Of a stretch of DNA of 24,845 nt, positions 7,835 through 15,655 are shown piece after piece; the first letter of the stretch is position 1, and every line of letters starts with the position of its first letter. The stretch is taken from the NCBI GenBank assembly GCA_964435775.1, contig CAYTAP010000054.1:1-24845 (forward strand). The letters run 5' to 3'. The position numbers and the translations under genes are program-made. The notes beneath the pieces were generated by a model, which saw only the letters and a list, made by a program, of their open reading frames with translations, did not search any database and had not been told where the DNA came from. Source of the stretch: CAYTAP01 sp964435775 (lineage in GTDB: Bacteria > Planctomycetota > Phycisphaerae > Tepidisphaerales > Tepidisphaeraceae).

Positions 7835-9525
7835 ACGGCCTCCAGATCAAGAATGTGTATGCCATGCAGCGGCAAGGGTATGGGTGGATGATCGGCGATC
7901 GAAACAACCGTCGGCCGCCATCCGACATTCGCGACAAACAGCCTGATTCGTCCATTCATCCCCACGGCGAACGCTTTATATTGCAGGGGATTCGGGTCAT
8001 TGACTTCATGGACATCGCCGCCGACGAACTCGCCGAGTTGAGAAAACACCCGGTAGAGTGGATGGGGCGTTCCACCTGATGCGACCAGCCCATGCGGTCC
8101 CGCCGCCTGGTAATACACCACGGAGGTCGGGCCGGACTCCAGCAGGTGCTTGAGCGATCCAATAGTCCACGCCGCGCCGAACGCCGTTGCATGGCGCGGA
8201 TCAATCGCCGCCGCGACAGGGCGCCCGTCATTGCCGGCGGCGAAGGGATCCGGTTGGCGGTGCAGCGTGACCGGTCCCACAATGATCGGCGCGCCCGCGG
8301 CAAATCCAAGCGCCGTTTTCACGGTGTCCGCCTGAGCGGCGAGGTTTTCCATGATCGACAAATCATCCATCGCGTGAATCTGTGGGCAGATGCCGTAGGT
8401 CAGCCCGTTGAGCATTCCTTCGGGCGGTCGATTGCGATTCAGCTCGACGAAGTTGCCGATCGTGCCACCGGCGACGGGGAGATGTGGATATCGCTTGCGT
8501 GCGGCGACCATGAGCGCCGAATCCGCGCATGGCGTGCGATTTCGGAACAGCAGGATGCGCTGCACGTTCGCCGGCAATTGGCTGCCCGGTGGCAATTGCG
8601 ATTCGTTATCCACATGAATCGCCAGATCGATCGGCCAGCCAAGTGCCGCGATCCGACCGAGTCGATCATGCCGGTCGTCATTTCCCGCTCGAAGGTCGTG
8701 GCGGATGAACGAAAGCGGCAACCGCCGAATTGCGCTTGCAACATCCGCACTGGGTACGTCATTGATGACCGTCCCCAAAAGCGCCATGGGTCTGATCGGT
8801 CGTCCGACGCGCAGCACTCCTTCCCTGGGTGCGATGTCCTCGGGCGATGCATCCTCAGGCGCACAGTTCAGTGTGATTGCGATGCTTTGTTCAATTGTGT
8901 CGCCCGCATGAATCGTATACGGACGCGGCATCTCCAACGGCCGACAGTACGTCTTATAGGAAGCATCGCACCAGTTGCGCTGGTCTTCCATTTCGAATAG
9001 GTTTCCCGAAAAGTGGATGCAGGCATCAACGCCGCCGGCAACATAGCGCATGCTCGTGATGTTGGTGGCTGGTGAATGCGGGGCAATGTCATCTGGAAAG
9101 CGCAACGATTGAATTGAGCCGCACCGTCGCCGCACCTGGCACGGCTGACCACGGAGCAGGTGGATCGGATGTAACAGGCACAGACCGGTGCGATTCGTTT
9201 GAAAGGTTGTCCTTGCCACGCCGCGAAGGGCGTAACGGATATGCACGCCCGCTGTGGCCACATGGGCTTCGATGGAAACGGCGGTGCTGAAGGTGATGTC
9301 GCCCTGGCGATGGTCCGCTTCATATTCAATGGTGAAACCGTGGGGCGTGCGATCAATCTTCTCGCCGCGCGCGATGGCCGGGGTGGTGCCCCAGACGGGA
9401 TCGCGCACAGTGACGAACATACGGCGCACCACCTCCCGTCCGGCGATGGTGATGTAGCGCAGGTCTCCGTCGAGATAGACCGTCGAGAGCGGGCCGACGC
9501 GAAGTTCAACGGGATGGCTGTTCAT
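7831..9525 (-). CDS. apnL: D-apionolactonase-like protein
   Basis: 564 aa with the start at 9525 (MNSHPVELRVG); a longer in-frame start at 9621 would run into the upstream GH140 gene. GGGAG lies ~12 nt before this ATG. Three parts can be seen: an N-terminal beta domain (residues ~1-235, with DPVWGTTP, GLCLLHP and FEMEDQRNWCDASYKTYC), a central TIM-barrel-like part (~250-480, with NRNRPPEG, TYGICPQIHAMDDLSI and GPVTLH) and a C-terminal beta domain (~490-564). This layout and these motifs fit the ApnL family, which opens D-apionolactone to D-apionate. No signal peptide is seen. It starts 4 bp after the GH140 stop and ends in an ATGA overlap with the epimerase gene. The family match is the strongest single pointer to apiose catabolism here. 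Confidence 0.8.
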   Translation of the reverse strand: MNSHPVELRVGPLSTVYLDGDLRYITIAGREVVRRMFVTVRDPVWGTTPAIARGEKIDRTPHGFTIEYEADHRQGDITFSTAVSIEAHVATAGVHIRYALRGVARTTFQTNRTGLCLLHPIHLLRGQPCQVRRRCGSIQSLRFPDDIAPHSPATNITSMRYVAGGVDACIHFSGNLFEMEDQRNWCDASYKTYCRPLEMPRPYTIHAGDTIEQSIAITLNCAPEDASPEDIAPREGVLRVGRPIRPMALLGTVINDVPSADVASAIRRLPLSFIRHDLRAGNDDRHDRLGRIAALGWPIDLAIHVDNESQLPPGSQLPANVQRILLFRNRTPCADSALMVAARKRYPHLPVAGGTIGNFVELNRNRPPEGMLNGLTYGICPQIHAMDDLSIMENLAAQADTVKTALGFAAGAPIIVGPVTLHRQPDPFAAGNDGRPVAAAIDPRHATAFGAAWTIGSLKHLLESGPTSVVYYQAAGPHGLVASGGTPHPLYRVFSQLGEFVGGDVHEVNDPNPLQYKAFAVGMNGRIRLFVANVGWRPTVVSIADHPPIPLPLHGIHILDLEAV

Positions 9526-9529
9526 TGGA

Positions 9530-10843
9530 TTACGATCTCCCACCGGTTTCGCCGGGAGGGCCAAAGCGACGGGCGGCGTCGTCGAGAACCAGGACCCAAT
9601 CAGGCCCGCTGCGCGGCGCATGGAATGTATGATCGCCGGATCGCGCGAAGTCGCCGATCACCTCACTTTTGCCATTGCGCGGGTCGTACCAATGAGCGGA
9701 TATCGTGGTCCCCGACAGCTTGCCGAGATCGACAGTCACGTCATCGCCGTAAAAGGGGACATAAATAAATGCGTAGCCGCCGTCGGCATCCCGCGTGGCT
9801 TGTACATGACTGGAGCCTTCCCCGACCTTCGACTTGATCAGCGATTGGTCCGGCACCCGGGTCAGATAGGGACGCGATTCCAGCAGCGCCCGGCCGAATT
9901 GCATTTGACCCGATCCAGGGAAATGCATCGCATCCTCCCAATCGCGGCGGCAGAAACTCTTGGGTTCCAGGCCATTTTTCCGGAACTGCCAGATGGGATG
10001 AGCGCCATAGGTGTGTCCGCAGGCGCCGGCGAAGGTTGCCCAGTACAAAAACTTACGGGCGTCGTAATCGTCCAGGTAGCCGTTATCCAGTTGGAAGGCG
10101 GCGGGGTGGTCTTCGTAGCCCGGCTCCGCGTCAAGCACGGGTTTCGTCGGCTGCAGGTCGTAATCCACGGCAACCTTCTTGTAGTTCATGCTGTTGCGGG
10201 CGTGGCCGGTTTGCAGCATGTTGAAATCGAGCCACTGGGCATTGTGAAAATGCGTGCTTGATTTTTCATCGCCTCGCGGATGGAAACTGATCAGATTCCG
10301 TCCGCCATCCCCCTCGTGAATGCCGCGCGCCATCTCATTGATGATGTCGCGGTGCTCGCTTGTGACCGGAGTGCGGTCGCCGCCGAGAATCCAGATGATC
10401 GGTTTTTGTCCATAGCGTCGGGCGATCCATCGTCCGTAGGCGTGCGCGTTGACCGGGTTGAAAATCGCAGGCCCCACGCCATATTCGTTATTCCACTTGT
10501 CCCCCCATGTCGGCAGCAGCCCCACATGCAGCCCAAGCGACGCCGCCTGATCAATCACCCAGTCCACATGCCGCCAGTATTCCTCAACCGGTTTGGCCGG
10601 ATCAAGGTCATGGAATGGAACATGCCCATTGGCGTTGGGCACGCGCAGCCCGTCCATCTCGGCCAGGGCGACCGCCTGGATCACCGTGAATCGCTTGCCC
10701 GCGCGATCTTCAAGATATCGACGGGCTTCCGCGGGCGTCAGACGGTGAAACAGCTCCCATGCCGTGTCCGCCAGATAGAAAAATGGCCGGCCGTCCTCGT
10801 AGGTGATGAACCGATGATTGTCGCTGATCTTGAGTGTTTGCAT
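9530..10843 (-). CDS. GH140-type (DUF4038) apiosidase-like glycoside hydrolase, copy 2
   Basis: 437 aa, a clear paralogue of the protein at 3037-4353: the two share the opening MQ.LK.SDN.RF, FFYLADTAWELFHRL, LLPTWGDKWN, WI.GGDR, the EP.YEDHP nucleophile region and SRPYLTRVPDQSL. The likely catalytic residues are Asp in ILGGDRTP and Glu in LDAEPGYEDHP. The same C-terminal beta domain is present (WYDPRNGKSEV, WVLVLDDA). No signal peptide is visible, so cytosolic action on imported apiose-containing oligosaccharides is inferred. It starts 8 bp after the stop of the apiose-dehydrogenase-like gene (AAGGG ~7 nt upstream), so apiose release and oxidation are coded side by side. The divergence between the copies suggests different aglycone preference rather than a recent duplication. 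Confidence 0.86.
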   Translation of the reverse strand: MQTLKISDNHRFITYEDGRPFFYLADTAWELFHRLTPAEARRYLEDRAGKRFTVIQAVALAEMDGLRVPNANGHVPFHDLDPAKPVEEYWRHVDWVIDQAASLGLHVGLLPTWGDKWNNEYGVGPAIFNPVNAHAYGRWIARRYGQKPIIWILGGDRTPVTSEHRDIINEMARGIHEGDGGRNLISFHPRGDEKSSTHFHNAQWLDFNMLQTGHARNSMNYKKVAVDYDLQPTKPVLDAEPGYEDHPAAFQLDNGYLDDYDARKFLYWATFAGACGHTYGAHPIWQFRKNGLEPKSFCRRDWEDAMHFPGSGQMQFGRALLESRPYLTRVPDQSLIKSKVGEGSSHVQATRDADGGYAFIYVPFYGDDVTVDLGKLSGTTISAHWYDPRNGKSEVIGDFARSGDHTFHAPRSGPDWVLVLDDAARRFGPPGETGGRS

Positions 10844-10851
10844 GGGTGCCC

Positions 10852-11895
10852 TTACAAACGGACGACCTGTCCGCTCGATGCCGATTCGTAGGCGGCGAAA
10901 ACCAATTCCACCGTCTTCAGATTGTCCTTACCAGTGGTTTCGACCGGAGCGTCGCCTCTCAAACCACCCAGGAGATTTCGATTGCACGCAACGATGCTCG
11001 CATGCACAACGTCATAGCGTGGGTCGGCCCACTCGTAGCGCGGCGATGTGAAGCGCCTCGATGTCGTCCCGTCGGCGGTCGTCACACGAAGCCAATAATC
11101 CGGCGAGAGTTCAATCGTTCCACGAGTCCCTTCCACAAACGCAAAGGTTTCAGGAAACCGGTCATGCTCGTAATAATTCCCGGCATATGACATGTTGCAC
11201 GTCACCGTGACGCCACCCATCCCCATCACGGCCGTGGCGATATCCTCGCCTTGAATATCCCGATGCGCCTTGCCCGTCCGGCAATAAAGCGATTTCGCCT
11301 CGCCAAAGAAAAACCGCGCCGCATCGAAGATGTGGCTGCCCATGTCACTGAGAATGAATTGCTTGAGGTTCCGCAGGAATGGCTGGTTGTCAAAAACGGG
11401 GAAGCCGGTGGCAAAATCCAGACGCGCCCGGTAGACATCGCCGATCTCTCCGGTGAGCAAAGCCGCTTTGAGCGCCCGCAACGGCGTCTGCCATCTCCAG
11501 TTCTCATGGACATAAAACGGCGCCCCGCGATGGTCCGCGTGCGCCACCATATCCCGCGCATCGGACACGCTCGGCGCCATCGGCTTCTGGCAGATCACCG
11601 GCAATCCCCGATCCGCGACAAGTCGTGCAAGATGCGCGTGGGAATGAACATCCGCGATGATGTCCACAACATCCGGCCGGGCTTCGTCGAGCAGTTGCTC
11701 GGCATCCGTGTAAACGGATGCGATTCCGCGGGCATCGGCCAGGGTTTTCGCTTTGCCCGGCACCGGGTCCATGGCGGCGACCACCTCGACGCCGGACAAT
11801 TCCTGCCATCCGGCCACCTGGTAATGCGACCAGAATCCGCAACCCATGATGGCGATTCGAATCGGCTGCACCTTGTCCGTGACGGTATCGACCAT
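10852..11895 (-). CDS. apsD: Gfo/Idh/MocA oxidoreductase, D-apiose dehydrogenase-like
   Basis: 347 aa. The N-terminal Rossmann motif IAIMGCGFWSHYQ is at ~14-26. QKP (103-105) replaces the usual EKP, HENWRWQTP is at 130-138, and DMGSHIFD (184-191) supplies the Asp/His pair of the family active site. The CQKP plus HENWRWQ combination is what I associate with ApsD-type D-apiose dehydrogenases, which oxidise D-apiose to D-apionolactone with NAD. It is the first gene of the operon and faces the divergent regulator across 81 bp. No strong ribosome site is seen before this ATG, so the message may have a short leader. It could oxidise another sugar; the specific name depends on the apiose context. 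Confidence 0.72.
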   Translation of the reverse strand: MVDTVTDKVQPIRIAIMGCGFWSHYQVAGWQELSGVEVVAAMDPVPGKAKTLADARGIASVYTDAEQLLDEARPDVVDIIADVHSHAHLARLVADRGLPVICQKPMAPSVSDARDMVAHADHRGAPFYVHENWRWQTPLRALKAALLTGEIGDVYRARLDFATGFPVFDNQPFLRNLKQFILSDMGSHIFDAARFFFGEAKSLYCRTGKAHRDIQGEDIATAVMGMGGVTVTCNMSYAGNYYEHDRFPETFAFVEGTRGTIELSPDYWLRVTTADGTTSRRFTSPRYEWADPRYDVVHASIVACNRNLLGGLRGDAPVETTGKDNLKTVELVFAAYESASSGQVVRL

Positions 11896-11926
11896 AGGTG
11901 AATATCTACATGTTGGTTATTGACAT

Positions 11927-11967
11927 GGCTATACTAAATAACGACAAAAGTTTCTCGTTTAGCGACA
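11927..11967 (-). promoter_or_regulatory. Operator O1 upstream of the apiose operon (predicted regulator site)
   Basis: The core 11938-11967 is repeated, inverted, at 13266-13295 with 28 of 30 bases identical; with the flank down to ATAGCC the match is 36 of 41. Two direct half-sites, AACGACA (11940-11946) and AGCGACA (11961-11967), are exactly 21 bp apart, the spacing of tandem AraC-type sites. Read toward the operon it goes TGTCGCT ... TGTCGTTAT, then ATAGCC. The far end touches the regulator's ribosome site (AGGAG 11967-11971). Activation of the operon and repression of the regulator's own gene are inferred. Confidence 0.8.
11930..11935 (+). promoter_or_regulatory. Possible -10 box of the regulator gene
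   Basis: TATACT lies so that transcription would begin near 11942, inside operator O1, which would allow autorepression. No good -35 is present at the right distance. TTGACA at 11920-11925 is too close to serve it. The site is weak. Confidence 0.3.
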
Positions 11968-11976
11968 GGAGCTGCG

Positions 11977-13164
11977 ATGTCATCCACGGGTCAGCATGTG
12001 AGCATCGCGTTGATCGTGAGTTGGAATCTCGCGTATTGCCGCGCCATTTTGCGGGGGGTCAGGCGATTTGCCCTGGATAAGCCCGACTGGGTCTTGATGC
12101 CGATCGATCCGCATGCGGCGACGGATCTTGTCGCGGTTGTTCGATTGCTTAAGGCATCGGGTGTGATTGCGCACATTTATGAACCCAAGCAGGCGGATAT
12201 TCTCCGGCGGCTTGACATGCCAGTGGTCAATGTCGGCGGCATCATCCCGGACGCCAGGCTCCCCCGCGCCGGCATCGACGATCTCGCCGTTGGGGAGATG
12301 GCCGCCGCACACCTGATGGACAGGGGATTGAGGCAGTTCGCGTTTGCCGGACACGCCAGCCACGGGTATTCCGTGAAGCGATGCGAGGGTTTCAGCGCGG
12401 CGTTGGCCAGGCGGGAGTTCACGGTTCATACCTATGCCCATCACTTGCATCACTCTGATCCCTTCGTCACCCAGGGCGGGGCGTGGGCGATGGACGAGCA
12501 CGTGCAGCGATGGCTTGCGGAATTGCCCAAGCCGGTGGGTTTGCTCGCATGCAATGACTTATGGGGCATGCAGTTGACCGAAGCGTGCCGGCAGGTGGGG
12601 CTGCGCATTCCCGAGGATGTGGCCATTGTCGGCGTTGACGATGATGACCTGCTGTGCGGGTTGGCGCGGCCATCAATGTCGAGTGTCAAGGTGCCTGCGG
12701 AGCCCATTGGGTTCCTGGCCGCTTCCATGCTCGACGACGTGATGAGCGGGCGACCGCTCGAAAAGGATGTGAATCTCATTCCGCCGGTGGGTGTAGCGGC
12801 CCGTCAGTCGTCGGATCTGGTGGCAACCGCCGATGCGGAAGTCGCGGCTGCGGTGCGTTTCATCCGTGCGCGCGTGCGAGACAACATCTGCGTGGAGGAT
12901 GTGCTTGACATGGCGGGGGTTGGACGGCGGTCGCTGGAGCGGCGTTTCCGTGCGGTCATTGGCAGGGGAATCTGGGAGGAGATTCGCCGCTCCCGCCTGG
13001 CGGTGGCCAGAGAACTGCTGGCCGAATCCATCCTGCCGATGCCGGATGTCGCCGCCGCCGCCGGTTTTGCATCCGCCAAGCAGTTGTCGCTTGTTTTCAG
13101 GCAGGAACTCGACATGACGCCGAGCGACTATCGCCACAAAATGGCTGCCGAAAAAGACGCCTGA
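11977..13164 (+). CDS. XylR-type transcription regulator (LacI-like sensor + AraC domain)
   Basis: 395 aa. Residues ~8-280 are a periplasmic-binding-protein-like sensor of the LacI/GalR type (MPVVNVGG, GIDDLAVGEMAAAHLMDRG, GLLACNDLWG, IPEDVAIVGVDDDDLL, RPSMSSVKVP). Residues ~290-390 are an AraC/XylS DNA-binding domain with two helix-turn-helix units (ICVEDVLDMAGVGRRSLERRF and MPDVAAAAGFASAKQLSLVFRQ, ending in TPSDYR). This order is that of E. coli XylR, an activator binding tandem direct repeats. AGGAG sits 5 nt before the ATG and abuts operator O1. The gene is divergent from the apiose operon, so the inducer is probably D-apiose or an early metabolite; that is inference. Confidence 0.88.
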   Translation: MSSTGQHVSIALIVSWNLAYCRAILRGVRRFALDKPDWVLMPIDPHAATDLVAVVRLLKASGVIAHIYEPKQADILRRLDMPVVNVGGIIPDARLPRAGIDDLAVGEMAAAHLMDRGLRQFAFAGHASHGYSVKRCEGFSAALARREFTVHTYAHHLHHSDPFVTQGGAWAMDEHVQRWLAELPKPVGLLACNDLWGMQLTEACRQVGLRIPEDVAIVGVDDDDLLCGLARPSMSSVKVPAEPIGFLAASMLDDVMSGRPLEKDVNLIPPVGVAARQSSDLVATADAEVAAAVRFIRARVRDNICVEDVLDMAGVGRRSLERRFRAVIGRGIWEEIRRSRLAVARELLAESILPMPDVAAAAGFASAKQLSLVFRQELDMTPSDYRHKMAAEKDA

Positions 13165-13265
13165 GGGGGTTGGCCGACGTCGTTTTGTCTCATATCCGTA
13201 GAACAGGCCAACAGTATTGAGCATCGGTAAAAGGGGATTCATCACAGCGCGGCGCGCTCCATGCT

Positions 13266-13306
13266 TGTCGCTAAACGAGAAAAGTTTGTCGTTATATGGG
13301 ATAGCC
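13266..13306 (+). promoter_or_regulatory. Operator O2 upstream of the secreted-protein block
   Basis: This is the second copy of the O1 element. The half-sites TGTCGCT (13266-13272) and TGTCGTT (13287-13293) are 21 bp apart, followed by TAT and ATAGCC at 13301-13306. It faces the + strand genes exactly as O1 faces the operon. Since it falls inside the long open frame that begins at 13261, the true start of the following gene must be downstream. It leaves a 5' leader of about 100 nt before the ATG at 13417. Confidence 0.78.
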
Positions 13307-13416
13307 TGGGTGGAAGCCGAGTTGTAGTGTTCTCGCATCAGGAGCGGGTTTCGCTTCGCAAGTCCGTGAAGTGTTGCTCGCTGGTCATATCACCTTTTTT
13401 GCAGAGGAGAAAGTCG

Positions 13417-14748
13417 ATGGGACAGTTCACAGCAGAATCGCGGCGTAGTATGAATATCGGGCAGGCACAGTCGGGACGCATCCCGGTGCGGGAATCATCC
13501 ACGCGCAGACCGACAATGTTTCAGATTTCCCTCGCGGGCGCATCCGCGATTGCGCTGCTCGCATCAGCCGTTGCATCATCGGCCAGCGGCGCGGTGACTT
13601 TTTCGCGCGATACGGTCATTGCTTCAGACAGTGCTGTTGGCACATCCTTTACCGGCGCGCCTAAAGCGACAGTCAAGATCAATGTGAGGTCGTCGGGTGA
13701 AGTTGATCTTGCATGGGTGGGATCCACGGGTCCTAACAACTTGAAGTATTCGCAAGTGGGAACCAATGGGCAACTGGCTGTCGATGGAGCGGGGATCGGC
13801 AACGGCAACAGCATCAATGGGATTACATACGTCCGGACGAGCAGCAATGACTCCACCCCCGTGGTGCGAGTTGGCGCGCGATGGGGGTCGGCCATGACGG
13901 AATATACGCAAAATGGCAACGGTACGTTCAGCGGTTCGGGTACGGGAGTGGCTGCGAAAGACGGAGTTACCGGCGGTGCTGAATATGACACCGATCCCAC
14001 GACCGGCCTCGGCGGGTTTGTGTATCGCGACAAAACCTCCAGCACTCCTCCTGCCACCGGCCCGAACCTGAATTATGTCCATGAAACCGCCCAGGGTACA
14101 TGGACCACGCAACTTCTGGAGTCTTCCCAGACGACCAACAATACCGTGTTTTCAAGTTTTCAATACTCACCCACGGGGGCGGCGGTGACCGCATACAAAA
14201 TGAGTGACGGGACCAATTCGTACCTCAAGGCCGGCATTATCGGTGTCTCCGTGACTCAAGCGGACGTGGATCACGCTAACCAGGGATTCCCGCAGGCAAT
14301 GACGGTGGGAAGTGATGGAAAGATTTACGTTGTTGATTCAAGGTATACCGGCCAAACCGATTTGGTTTCCTCCTCCGATGGGGGGCAAACCTGGTCCGGC
14401 CGCTCGACGATCACCAATTCCGGCCACTATGGCAATACCGACGGTGGATATGCCGTGGCGGTCGCGCCCAACGGCACGCTCGCGGCACTGGTATTGGATT
14501 CCAGCGACAAGCTGAACCTGGCAATGTCCACCGATCATGGTGCCACTTGGGATCTGCAGGCATTGCCTGGCGGCGGTCCCCAGGATGCAGACGATCTGGG
14601 CTTTGATGCGCAAAACCATCTCTACGTCGCGTATTACAACAGCACCGACAGCAAGCTGCACCTGCTCAGCACGGTTCCCGAGCCGGGCTCGCTGTCTCTC
14701 TTGAGCATGGGTGGTTTGCTCCTGCTCCGGCGGAAAAGAAGGGCCTAA
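13417..14748 (+). CDS. Secreted BNR/Asp-box repeat protein with PEP-CTERM anchor
   Basis: 443 aa. The ATG at 13417 is chosen over 13261 because GAGGAGA lies 6 nt upstream and operator O2 occupies the earlier stretch. A long basic n-region (~33 aa) precedes a hydrophobic signal segment (ISLAGASAIALLASAVASSA). The body is Gly/Ser/Thr-rich beta structure with two Asp-box motifs (SSSDGGQTWSG and MSTDHGATWDL), as in sialidase-like beta-propellers. The end (VPEPGS, hydrophobic segment, RRKRR) is a PEP-CTERM sorting signal like that of the GH26-like protein. No catalytic residues can be assigned, so it may be a lectin-like or binding propeller. It is the first gene after O2 and so the prime candidate for sugar-induced surface display. 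Confidence 0.8.
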   Translation: MGQFTAESRRSMNIGQAQSGRIPVRESSTRRPTMFQISLAGASAIALLASAVASSASGAVTFSRDTVIASDSAVGTSFTGAPKATVKINVRSSGEVDLAWVGSTGPNNLKYSQVGTNGQLAVDGAGIGNGNSINGITYVRTSSNDSTPVVRVGARWGSAMTEYTQNGNGTFSGSGTGVAAKDGVTGGAEYDTDPTTGLGGFVYRDKTSSTPPATGPNLNYVHETAQGTWTTQLLESSQTTNNTVFSSFQYSPTGAAVTAYKMSDGTNSYLKAGIIGVSVTQADVDHANQGFPQAMTVGSDGKIYVVDSRYTGQTDLVSSSDGGQTWSGRSTITNSGHYGNTDGGYAVAVAPNGTLAALVLDSSDKLNLAMSTDHGATWDLQALPGGGPQDADDLGFDAQNHLYVAYYNSTDSKLHLLSTVPEPGSLSLLSMGGLLLLRRKRRA

Positions 14749-14835
14749 GCCGAGCCTCCGGCTGGAGTGTCGGCCGTGAAAGCGCACATCTCAACGCCTT
14801 TTCATCCATTGCGTCGTCATGAAAGGAGAATCCCC

Positions 14836-15585
14836 ATGAACAGCACGACACAAATCCCAAGCCACTGGTCCCACCGCCAGGCCAAACAGAACGCGCGGAG
14901 AAGGCCCCTCGGCTTCACTCTTGTGGAGTTGCTGGTCGTGATCGGGATCATCGCGCTCCTGATCTCCATGCTGCTGCCCGCGCTGAACAAGGCGAGGGCG
15001 GCGGCACGATCGGTTCAGTGTCAGTCAAACCTGCGCCAGCTCGGGCAGGGCGTGATGATGTATGTGCAGGAATACAAGGGGATGCTTTTCCCCCATCAGA
15101 CCGGCGCGCCGGATTACCATGCCTGGTACTGGTTTCTCAGCCCATATCTTCCCGGGCTTGCCAGTGATGACGTCAAGCAGCCGCGTTGCCCGGATTATCA
15201 GCAGCCTGACGGTCTCGCCTTTGCCTGGGACTACACCGGCTACAGTTGGAACGGCAATTTGCACAAGAACCACAACGGGGTGACGCGCGAGCTTTACATG
15301 CCCATCGCATCCTACAAAGAGTCGCAGCTTGTTCCCTTCGCATGGGATGATCAGCAACTGGGTGTTGGCAATGGCGATGGCCATGATGGCGGCTATCCCA
15401 TGGGAGACTGGTACAACGGCGGCTCCTGGTACCTGCTTTCGTTCCGACACTCAAAATCATGCAATCTGGTCATGCTGGATGGGCATGTTGAGGCGATCAC
15501 GCCGCGGCCGTTCACGGCGGGGATGTCCCGCAACACGGCTTATGATTACCAGCAATACCACTGGTGGGGATTGTTCAACAAGTAA
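14836..15585 (+). CDS. Pseudopilin-like protein, prepilin cleavage motif and H-X9-DG ending
   Basis: 249 aa. AAAGGAGA lies just before the ATG at 14836. A basic leader (residues 1-26) is followed by the prepilin peptidase site G26|FTLVELLVV, with Glu31 at position +5, and a ~20-residue hydrophobic helix. The C-terminal part holds RHSKSCNLVMLDGHVEAI, the H-X9-DG motif typical of the very numerous planctomycete and verrucomicrobial proteins of this class. It is probably exported as a type II secretion/pilus-like surface protein; its precise role is unknown. It lies 87 bp after the PEP-CTERM gene on the same strand and 70 bp before a secreted hydrolase, which suggests it belongs to the O2-controlled block. 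Confidence 0.85.
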   Translation: MNSTTQIPSHWSHRQAKQNARRRPLGFTLVELLVVIGIIALLISMLLPALNKARAAARSVQCQSNLRQLGQGVMMYVQEYKGMLFPHQTGAPDYHAWYWFLSPYLPGLASDDVKQPRCPDYQQPDGLAFAWDYTGYSWNGNLHKNHNGVTRELYMPIASYKESQLVPFAWDDQQLGVGNGDGHDGGYPMGDWYNGGSWYLLSFRHSKSCNLVMLDGHVEAITPRPFTAGMSRNTAYDYQQYHWWGLFNK

Positions 15586-15590
15586 GATAG

Positions 15591-15610
15591 GCGGAAGTGT
15601 TCATTTCCGC
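15591..15610 (+). terminator. Hairpin between pseudopilin-like gene and hydrolase
   Basis: GCGGAA (15591-15596) pairs with TTCCGC (15605-15610), extended by a G-T and a T-A pair to an 8-bp stem with a 4-nt loop, 6 bp after the stop codon. No T-run follows, so it may be a weak terminator or an mRNA end-protecting stem rather than a full stop. Confidence 0.35.
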
Positions 15611-15655
15611 GGGATGTGTACCCCCCTTCGCCGTACGACAGCATAAGGTTTCATC

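Noticed and set aside
13169..13212. Inverted repeat GTTGGCC/GGCCAAC after the regulator as a terminator
   Set aside because: The arms are only 7 bp and about 30 bp apart, with no T-run; too weak to call.
13261..13416. An extended N-terminus for the PEP-CTERM BNR protein
   Set aside because: This stretch contains operator O2, and a strong ribosome site lies before the ATG at 13417.
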